This document shows positions 54,720 to 64,000 of a DNA stretch of 64,000 nucleotides, piece by piece. Positions within the stretch are counted from its first letter, which is position 1. Each line of letters starts with the position of its first letter. The notes beneath the pieces were generated by a model that saw only the letters and a list, made by a program, of their open reading frames with translations, was not told the origin of the DNA and did no database searches. Source of the stretch: Posidonia oceanica (lineage: Eukaryota > Streptophyta > Magnoliopsida > Alismatales > Posidoniaceae); the NCBI GenBank assembly GCA_037176725.1, contig JAZBRS010000077.1:4464001-4528000 (forward strand), written 5' to 3'. Both the position numbers and the translations under genes were made by a program.

Positions 54720-57700
54720 CTAAATCCTAAACCCATTCAAAACCTTAAACCCTAAATCCTAAACCCTAAATCCATTCAAAACCCTCTTCTCCAAACCCAA
54801 ATCCCAAAACCAAACCTAAAACCAAAATTCCCACACAAGCCCAACAGCCAACCCAAGCCCACTTTCTCCTTCTTTTTCTTTCTTTTCTTTTCCTTTTTCT
54901 CCCCTTTCCATAGCTAGCCCAACCCAATTCTCTCTCCTCCTTTTCTGTTTTTTTCCTTTTTTTCCAATCCTCACGGCCCAGCCCAACTGCCTTCTCCTTC
55001 TTCTCCATTTTCCCTCCTCTTCTTCTTCTCTTCTCCCCCTCACAGACACTAACGACAGCCACCCCCTCCCATCACCTTCCCTCCATTTTCAAACCTCCTG
55101 ACAGCCACCCATGCTCCGACGACCACCCACAACCTCCATGCCTCCATGCCACCCATACCCTGCCACCCGAGGCCGATGACCACCTCCCTTGACCATTGCC
55201 AGCCAACAAACAACCAGAGGACCAGTACACCAAAAACCAAGGAAAGCCAAGAGAAGGAACGGGTTTCTTGGAAAAAAGTTGGAGGTGTTAGAGGAGAACC
55301 AGAAAAAAACACCTAGAGAGAGCCAACACCCAGACACCCAAGAATTCACCCAGAAATCCACCCAGAAATCCCCCCCGAACCCAACTCCTCCACGGCCATC
55401 TCAAGCCCAGAACGACCACCATAGCCCTAACCATCTGCCCAAATTTCCCCAACCGACTCACTCAACCACCACCATCACAAGCCGACTCTCACTTCACCCC
55501 CAGACACCCTACAACCCTCACAGTCCACCACAAACACCTGCACTCTCATCTGGCCCGGAAACTTCAAAAACCTCCAACTCCCTCCAGAGCAGCCACCACC
55601 CCATTCCGACTCCTCGTCCACACTCACTGACCCTCCACCAAGCCGTCGGAGAGGTCCCTCAGCTCGGAGAGCAACAGTCCACACCTGGCAGCCCAGCTCC
55701 ACAGTGTAGCACCCACAAAAAGCCAGATCCCTCACCAAGCCACCAAACCCCCCTTCGACTGGCCCCTGAGCTTCGGAGGAACTCCAGCATCCCATCCCAA
55801 CCGCCGCGTGCCGCCGAGGACGCCCGCAGCGCTGCCGCCACCTCCGCCAGCTACACTGCAATCCACTAAGGTTGGGGGACCGTTCCAGCCACGTGCACAG
55901 GTAAAAAACTTCACATCTAGCTTAGTTAGGTTCCTCTCTAGCTTCCAAGGCTTTTAGAACTTAGTTTAGGGTCCTGGTTTGCCGAGTCGCCGCCGCCGCA
56001 CAGTCGTCTTCTTCAACGAGCTCTTCTGTGCTGCCGCACTCCCAACTCGCTTTGCCACTGCCGACCACTCCCTGAGCTCCGCTGGAGTCCCAGGAGCATA
56101 CCCCAGTCTCAAACCAGCGACATCGTCGCCTCCTGCGCCTGCACCGCCCTCTAGAAGTTCTGTAGTAGCTCCGCCGACGCCACCCAGCCGCCTCAGCCGC
56201 CGTCATGCGCTGCCAAGCCCTCCGAAACCTCCGGGGAGGTCCCCTCCAGCCTTCGGACATCTCAGCTCCGCCGCACGCCTGCCGAACCGCTGCAGCTCTG
56301 CCTTCTTCTCCAACGCAGGAGGCTGAAGCTCGCGAGTTACTGTAGAAGTATAGCAAAGTAATGTTCTTATTTTTTTTTGATTCGATGCATTGAAATTAAT
56401 TACAGTAGTATTTTATTTACTTTCAGGTCCTGTTTCAATTCAAGTTTCATTTAATTTTGTTTTTTAACTTTATTACAGTGCATTTAATTCCACAGGTTAT
56501 TTATTTTTGCAAATCAGTCCTCTGTTGGTTGAAGTTTGATTTAATTCTACATTTTATCTTACTGCATTGCATTTAAGTCTTCTATTTAATTTAAATTACA
56601 CTTAGGTCTAGTATTAGTTGATAGAAATCATTTAATTTGCATATTTATCATACTGCATTGCTATAAAGCCCCCAAGTTTATTTTATTTGCTTTGCAATCC
56701 ACTGTTGATTGATGTTTCATTTAATTTTGCATTTAAATCTTATTGTATTGCATTTAAATACTCTGTTTTAGTTTATTTGCATCTGAGTCCTCCATTTCAG
56801 TTGTCAGCATTCATTTAATTTCAATGTTTACCATATTACATTGCATTATTCATCCTATCTTTTATTTTATTTGCATATTAGTCCAATCAGTTGTTAGATT
56901 TCAGTTAAATCTCTGTTTTAACTATATTACCTTGCGGAAAAATCCAAAAACATATTTTAATTACATGTTAGTCCAATCAGTTGTAAATCAATCATTTATT
57001 TTTGCATTTTACCTTATTACATTGCACTAAAAAACCAAAAAAATGTTATAATTGCATTTAGGTCCATCTACTATGAATCAGTTGTTTGTTTCTGCATTTT
57101 AACATTGCATAAAAACCCTAGAAAATGTTATTATTGCATTTAAGTCCATTTTACTTTGAATCACTCATTTAAAACCTGTTTTAACCTTATTGCATTGCAG
57201 AAAAATCGAGAAAAATGTCATAATTGCATATCAGTCCAGTCTGCATTCAATTATTCATATAAATCATGTTTTAAACCATATTGCATTGCTGTTTAGTCCA
57301 ATAACATGTTTTATTTGCATTTTAGTCCTTTGTGCATTTAAATGCCATGTTAGTTGCATTTTAAACCACATTGCATTGTTTTAAAAGCCCAACAGTTTTT
57401 CTGAATTGCATGTCAGCCCATATTTTCCAACTTTTGCATGTTTGCATGTTTCCTTTACATTGTACTTAGGCCTTGCATGATTTTGAAAATTGCATTTAGG
57501 TCCTTTCTTGTATTATTGCATGCATATCTTGCCATTAATGTTGCATTTAGCCATTGTTTGCATATTGCTCTGCTGCATCCTCATTTTTGCATACATTTGC
57601 CATGTTGCATTGCATTTTTGCCACATTTTGCATGTAGGCTCCAGTACTTTCCCTAAATTACATTTAGGTCCCTGTCTTTATATTTTTGCATGCATTGCAT

Positions 57701-59024
57701 CTACTTATTAGCATGCATTTGCCCTTTTGCATTGCCCTTTTGCCATGTTTTTGCATGTAGGCCCCTGCAGTTATTTTATTTGCACTTAGGTCCCTACATT
57801 TACATTCTTACATGCATAGCACCTTTATGCCTTTGCATGTAGTTCCCTTGCACCCATTTAGGCACCCTTAGCCTCCTTGCATGTAGGACACCCTACATTG
57901 CATACACTTAGGGACATTTTGCACTTAGGCCCCCCACTTAGATCACTTTTTCTAGCCCTTGAGCCATCTGACTTGAAACCTGAATAACTTTTGATTGGAC
58001 CGTTGGATCTTCACGATCTAACTACCTAGGTCTTCCTGGTTGAATGACCTTCCATTCTAACCAAAGTTATTTCAGATCAGGCCTCAGATCCTCAAGATAA
58101 GCCCATCTGAATCACTGCACACCACTTATTGCCTGCCACTTGCACTGCATGCCTTGTTTTCACACCCTGCTTGCTCATGCATGCAGATTAGGGTTTTCTG
58201 CCCTTGTTTTCTTTCCCCTTTGCTTGTTTCACACTTGCATCGTGTGGTTTTACTTGGCTTTTCTACCCTTGTCTCCTTCTCCCCTTTGCATGTACACTTG
58301 CATTGTGTGGTTTTACCCGCATTTTGTTTTATCGCCTGCATTTGTATTAGGGCAGTGATGCTTACTGTCTGGAGTTCTCACGAACTAGGGTTCGCCCGAT
58401 TCGGAACACTGACAGCGCTGCTGAGCACATAGGTTGCACGTTTACTTTCCTTGTGCATCACATCACTTAGAACACACATTTAGGCAAGTAATCACAGCAT
58501 ACATGGCATTAAGGCATTCAGGCATGCATTTTAGCAAGCATAGCATGGCATTAGCATTCCTCGTCCCTTGGACATGTAGTTAGGCAAGCATTGCCGATAT
58601 CTTGTACATGCGAGCGTTTAGCCAAGAAAGACCGATTCCTCGGGCGTGTCGGGGGTGCCTAACACCTTCCCTGCACGTAACAGGAGTCCTTACCCTTTCT
58701 CTGGCCTATAATGACTATTTTGCCCTCGTCCTTGGCACGAGTCATCCTTTTTGCATAGCATTGCATTCAATTGCTTGTTTTCTATGCTTTTCCCTTGGTT
58801 TTCCTCGATTTTCCTCGTCTTCCCGATAATAGACTAGGTGGCGACTCCCTTTTGTCTTATCTTTACTTTTATTCACGTTTTCCCGGTGTTTTCGAGTCAA
58901 GTTTCTCCTTGGATTCACTGCTGACCGCGACTTCCCTCCCTCTCTCACGGTACGATCGCATCGCGAGCTATGGCAGCGTTGCGAGGACTGCCGTGGGCCC
59001 GAACGGTGGACGGTCATAGGAAAG

Positions 59025-59042
59025 TGGCGACTCCGCTGGGGA
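59025..59042 (+). promoter_or_regulatory. Element D primer-binding site
   Basis: TGGCGACTCCGCTGGGGA. It is identical to that of E and two bases different from B. Confidence 0.88.
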
Positions 59043-60218
59043 TTCAGACTCCGACTTTCGTCTTTGGCTTTTCGCTTGCATTATTTTTGCTTGTGCTTGC
59101 CCTGCCTTGCTTTATTGCTTGCTTTATGCCTGCTTCTTTGCTTTATTGCTTGCCATGTGCCTGTTTACTTGCCTTACCGCTTACATTGCCTTTACTTGCT
59201 TTATTTATGCATTATATATGCCTAAATACTTGCTTGTCGCACTATACATGCCTTTTGAGTGGTAAATGCTTTGTTTTACACAATTGCTATGCCACTACAC
59301 CTGCACATGCCATGCATACCTGCCTTTTGACATGCTAAGTGTTTCTTTTTCCACTATCATGTTCACATGCACTTGCACATGCCATGCCCATGTCTTTTGC
59401 AGTAATTGTATATTGTTTGCTTGCCATGTTTGGGTGATTTTCTTCCCCTTTTGCTCTAGGCTTAAGGGCAACTAGAGACTGGTTGCTCCCTCCCCCTTGG
59501 CAATTAAAAACAGCAAGTAAAAGTCAAATCTAGAATCTCCTAGAGACACAAACACACCTTCACCCCCTTGGGTTAATAAAATGTGCAAGATTAAAAAACT
59601 TTAATCATTTTGCATGAATCATCATATAGGGCATGCATCTTCTCATCCGAGTCTACCTATCAGTCTGAGAAGGATAGTCCCGGTCTCTCGTCCAGCTACT
59701 TTGGCACAGGGCGAGTCAATCGGTCTGTCCCCCCTTGTCTAGGGTCGTGTTGGTGTTACTAGAGGGTACAGCCCATGCCTCGGCAGAGTCAAGGCCACTA
59801 CTGCACCACTCGTTATACTTGAGCTTTAGGCTAGGGTCTAGACAGGAGCCTTACTTTCTGATGAGTCGGTGACCCGCACACTTGTGAGCCCGAAGTAGAC
59901 AATCTGCTAGGACACACTAGATTGGTGAGAGAAAGCATGCTAGAAAGCATACCATTTGCATGAATGCTTTCATACCAACAACTAAACATTTGCATTTTTC
60001 TTTCAGGTTCTAACACCTATTTGCTTTGTCTGCAACAGAGATCAGTGAGCGAGTTCCCTTGTCAGAGCTTGAGTGCTTCTCTTCACTGACGCCTCTGTTG
60101 TGTCACCTGTTCTTGACCCTCCTCTTCTAAGCTATTTGCCTTTGCAACTATAGCTCCTCCTAGGCATCATCCTTCACCTTTCCTTCGTAGCCCTATTCCT
60201 ACTCGCTCGCGGTCAGCT
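59043..60218 (+). other. Element D leader
   Basis: No gene is seen. About 59570-59930 is the leader block conserved with B and E (GTTAATAAAATGTGCAAGAT at its start). A TTTGTCTGCAACAG string near 60028-60040 resembles a 3' splice site. Confidence 0.65.
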
Positions 60219-62613
60219 ATGGACCAACGTGCCATCGAGCCTTTGCTCACCACAGTCGCGGGGGTTTCCACTTCGGTCCCTTCGACTCCCATCTTGACTC
60301 CTTCTGTGCCCCTTACGACGCCGGGGTTTCCCCCCTTTATGTCTGGGGGACCCCTACATATCGTAGGGTCTGGGCAAGACTATGCCCCTCCGGATCCTAT
60401 CACAGAGGCTACCTTGGTGACTGCCTCTCGCTTTCCGGAGACCGTTCTGACTCCTTCTAATCCACAAGGCCATGTTATCTATGGCGCTGGTCCTACTGCG
60501 GCGACTCCCGCCATAGGATCCTATCCTCTTGGACAGTCTGTGTCCCCCCTCTTGCATTTGGTCCCCTGCTGGTACTGCAATTCAGCATTCCCACTAACGG
60601 GACCCCTGAAGAGCGGTACCAGCGATTGGCGGAGCTTGCCCAGATATTTCAGGGCATGGCTCTGTCTGCTTGCCCTCCTTCAGCTCCTTCTGCACTTGAG
60701 ATCCCACTGCATCCTGTTCCTACTCTCCAAGCATTCCCTGCTGCACTACTGCCTCGGCCGTCACCTCAACTGCTCTCTGCTCTGATGATAGGGGCTCAAC
60801 CTTCGTCCTCTACACATACTTCATTCACCGCACAGCATGCACCTCCACCACCTGGTGGCTAGCCCCTCAGGCTGGTTTGAGCACAGCACTTCTCTAGCCC
60901 GCTGCCTGGCACCGTGCCACTACAGCAACTGTTGCTCCCATAATCTCCACAATTCACTGCACAGCATCCTGCATATCCTCATCCTGTGCATCAGCAATTT
61001 CCTTCTCCTGCATACTTTGCACCACCCACAGCACCCACTGCACATTTGCATGGATACACCAGCCATCCCGTCGCATCATCAGGCAATGCGATGATGGATC
61101 TGGAGGAGCACCTCGGTGTGACCCAAATGGCGTATGTAGTCCCTGCCCCTGCTGCCCCATCACCTTCGGCAGCAACTCCAGAGTCCAACGATGACAAGTT
61201 CGCCGTTCTGGAAAAAGCACTTCGTCAAGTGTAGGGCACGGACTTCCACTCCTACCAGTTCCGGGACCTCTGTTGCTTTCCAGAGGCGGTGCTCCCATCG
61301 AAGTTCAAAATCTCAGACTTTGATAAGTAAAATGGTAGGGGATGCCCTATTGCCCATATGAAGGCATATTGCAGAGACTTGGCTCAGCTTCAGGCTGATG
61401 ATAGGCTGTTAATCCGCCTATTTCAGAAAAGTCTTACTGGCCCGGCCCTCAAGTGGTTTACATCACTTGATATGGCTACCATCAAGACTTGGAACGACCT
61501 TGGCAGGGTGTTCCTGGAACAGTACTCCTTCAACCTTGAGTTGATCCCTAAGCGCGAGGACCTTGTCACCCTTATGTAGAGAAACAACAGGCCATTCGGG
61601 GAGTACGTCGGCCGTTAGCGCACCTTTGCTGCACAAGTTCACGATAAACCCTCTGACGAGGAATCTATCGAGATTGTAATCCGAGGCGTGCAGCCATCTA
61701 CTGGGGCTCTGCTTGCCATCCAGGCTGTCACTAGTTTTGCATCTCTGATTCGGGTCGGCACACGTGTGGAGAGCTCCCTTCGGAGCGGCAATTTTCCAGC
61801 ACTCTCCGTCTTCGCCAAGCAAGCCCCTCTGCCCAGCAGTGGCTACGGCGGCAGTAGCAGCAACACTAACAACAACGGCGGCGGCAACAACAACAACCCC
61901 AGGAGGAGGGATCCCCCCCGAACCACAGTTGCATATGTCGACTCTCCTACCGCTCCCGTCCACATGGTAGCTCCGCCTGGCCTGAATCAAGTAGTATATG
62001 CACCCACACCTAGTGCACCTCACACACCACAGATCATCACCACCGTCCGATCGGTCTACTCAGCCACACCGGTCCGACAAGGACAATACCAAGGGCAGAG
62101 ACGGCCCCACCCTCAGCGCCACTACACTCAGCTAGTGGAGCCACTGAGCGCGGTCCTCCCTAAGGTAGCGTCGCTCCTCACGCTCCCCGAAGTCTGCCCA
62201 CCACCGAACCCTCTTCCAAGGTGGTATAGGACAGATCACTTATGCGATTTTCATCGAGTAGTCGAGCACTCGACGAATAATTGCTACACTTTGCAAGGAG
62301 CCGTGCAGGACTTGATTGACCGAAAGGTCATTAGTATCAACACACGGGAGGCAGCATCATCATCTACCCCTCCATCAGCATCTTCCCATGCATTAGGGAC
62401 AGCTCCCCCCAATCCAAGCATCGTCCACCAACCTTTGCCGGGCATTCTGGCCTGGGAAGCTTGGGGACCTCAGGTGTGCATTCTCTCTTCCCCTCAGGGT
62501 CCGCTACGTCCGTGGTGGACCCTTCTGATCTTATTCAAGACATTTCTGTGCCTGTTTCTCTTTCCTTCTATCTTGCAGCGCTTGTCAGTTCTGAGTCGGG
62601 GATTCACATGATC
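60219..62613 (+). pseudogene. gag: Element D gag, broken
   Basis: ATG 60219 (MDQRAIEPL) aligns with the gag start of B. The frame shifts near 60545-60620 and again near 60860-60980. TAG or TAA codons stand at 61232, about 61328, 61577 and about 61615. The conserved core (LTGPALKWFTSLDM, FLEQYSFNLEL) lies at 61358-61579, and the Gly/Asn-rich run near 61850-61900. A zinc knuckle CDFHRVVEHSTNNC is at 62243-62284. The tail frame ends at 62611. It is a decayed relative of B gag. Confidence 0.92.
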
Positions 62614-64000
62614 TGACTGGACGCCAAGTCGGAGTGCACTATCGCGAGGCCCGCCATACGACTAGAGGCTCAACCCCAAGTCTGCCTGCAAACTAGGCCC
62701 CAACCAGAGCTAACACAGCCTTCCTGGCAGCATCCCACATCCATCCATCCTCCAGCAAGTATCTCGGCAGCCCCTCTCGAGCTTGAAGCTTGCGTTCCCC
62801 TAGTAATCAACTTAACTAGGGATACCCACCGCGTTCCATACGACTATGCTGCAGAAATGTGTGCATATGTCACGCGGTCGGGGAGGGTCTACAGACCTGC
62901 TGCCCTAGTAACCTGACCCGTAGCCCTAATAGCCAGGCCTAACCCCCCTTAACCTACTCCACCTGTGAGCCAACTACCAGTAGGCCAACCCCTACCAGTG
63001 AGCCAATCACTAGCAGGCCAATCCCTTGATCCCACCACTACAGAACCTGCCACCAGAGCCATTATCCCCACCTCCAAAAAAGACCAGCCTTCAGCTGATA
63101 TAACAGCCCAGCTGAAAAAAGTCAAGGCTGACATCTCTATTTGGGACCTGATACATTCTTCCTGCGAACACCGAGAGGCTTTTCTCTACGTGTTCCAGGC
63201 CACCCATGTGTCCCAAACCATCGAGCCTACAACTCTAGAAAATATGGTGGATATGATCGTGGAGCCGCAGGTCATCTCTTTCTCGAGTGATGAACTGCCT
63301 CTAGCGGGGACTAACTATAATCAGACCTTATTTATCACGGTGCAGTTCAAAAGGTTCCGCATTCCCCTCTTGCTGGTCGATAATGGGTCAAGCCTTAACA
63401 TCTGTCCCCTACGTACAGCACTAAAGCTCAGATTCAAAGCCGAGGACATCACGCCAACCGTGAAGGGAATGACCTCTTTCGACAATACGCACCATGATTC
63501 TTTGGGGATCCTGGTTATTCCTCTTACCATTGGCCCGGTCGAATTCAATGTAGAATTCTATATCGTCGACTTGGAGCCTTCTTTTAACCTTCTACTTGGG
63601 CGCCCTTGGCTGCACAAGCATCAAGTGATCCCCTCGACCCTCCACCGTATGATCAAGTTTCGCTGGGGTGACGATGTCGTCATCGTCATGGCGGAAAGCT
63701 TTGACAAGGAACCGGTTGAGGTGATCTCTTTTGTATCCCGACAAACTATCCAATTTGATCCTAAGCCGTCGGATACCTTATACCACGTTAACCGGTTTGA
63801 GCCGGTTAACTTTATCCCTCTTCTTGAGCGTGTCAGCTCTTTAGCCATTCATTGTAACCCCTCTAGGATGGTCGAGAACATTTGCCACAGATGGGGCTTT
63901 GAGAAGGGAACGCCACTTGGGCGTCACGGCCAAGGGATCGTCGAGCCGGTTGCAGCTGAGGAGCGTGAAAAGTTTCAAGGCCTAGGATATGAATGGCAAT
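62614..64000 (+). pseudogene. Element D pol, 5' part (protease region), broken
   Basis: It follows the gag remnant and aligns with the start of B pol through the protease (LVDNGSSLNICPL, Asp at 63379) and the downstream LLLGRPWLHKH block. The position of B's gag stop is CAG here (62729-62731). Stops near 62910 and 62950 and a divergent proline-rich stretch show decay. RT and integrase lie beyond the window. Confidence 0.88.

Larger units (their letters stand above)
54109..59016 (+). repeat. Element D 5' LTR (about 4.9 kb)
   Basis: It starts TGTCAATAACCC and shares TGGATCTCTCTCTGGTGGC with A's LTR. It has the telobox-rich start (54170-54480), pyrimidine zone, GC-rich zone (55640-56330), TTGCATTT zone (56400-57910) and the conserved end (58350-58740). 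The exact end is uncertain: CA at 59015-59016 is eight bases before the PBS. A SINE interrupts it at 54484-54707. Confidence 0.85.
54109..64000 (+). mobile_element. Element D: decayed Tat-type element, 5' half in window
   Basis: It reads 5' LTR, primer site, leader, broken gag and the protease part of a broken pol, and runs past the window end. Gag and protease resemble B, but the LTR is closer to that of A. Stops and frame changes throughout gag mark it as old. Confidence 0.9.

Overview
The window is plant nuclear DNA made almost entirely of nested giant LTR retrotransposons of the Ty3/gypsy Tat/Ogre type. I see no ordinary host gene, rRNA or organellar sequence. A seed plant with a large, repeat-rich genome is the natural reading. 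The evidence is the Tat-type Gag, a pol carrying two RNase H domains (the second of archaeal type), 5-6 kb LTRs opening TGTTGACAC, a primer-binding site opening TGGCGACTC, telobox-like AAACCCTAA runs and a tRNA-derived SINE. I cannot name the species.

Layout. (1) 1-6740: the decayed gag end and pol of an old element, A (+ strand). (2) 6741-35833: a nearly intact 29,093-bp element, B (+), inserted into A. Its two LTRs are 6026 bp each and differ at roughly 28 positions by my eye count. It is flanked by the 5-bp duplication GGGAG (6736-6740 and 35834-35838). (3) 35834-45238: the rest of A, with a broken copy of the accessory gene, hairpin repeats and its 3' LTR (40101-45238). (4) 45239 to about 54113: element E on the minus strand, with accessory repeats, a gag pseudogene, a primer site and a 5' LTR but no pol. 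A probably inserted into E. (5) 54109-64000: element D (+), with a 5' LTR holding a SINE, a primer site, a broken gag and the start of a broken pol that runs off the window.

Element B reads: LTR, PBS, 1.3-kb leader, gag, an in-frame UAG, pol (protease, long acidic linker, RT, decayed RNase H, archaeal-type RNase H, integrase), accessory gene, repeat field, polypurine tract, LTR. The UAG sits in a CAA-CCA context that fits the plant viral readthrough consensus, but A and D have CAG at the same place. The accessory gene encodes a 400-residue protein that I relate to the DUF7745/plant-mobile-domain group.

The least explained part is the repeat field between the accessory gene and the 3' LTR. 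It is built from short hairpins whose stems change in a compensatory way. In B, groups of three or four hairpins are further enclosed by longer closing stems whose sequences differ from group to group but stay self-complementary. Related hairpins occur in A and E. I regard this as the best candidate for an undescribed feature, either a structured RNA/ssDNA element or the trace of a palindrome-correcting copying process.
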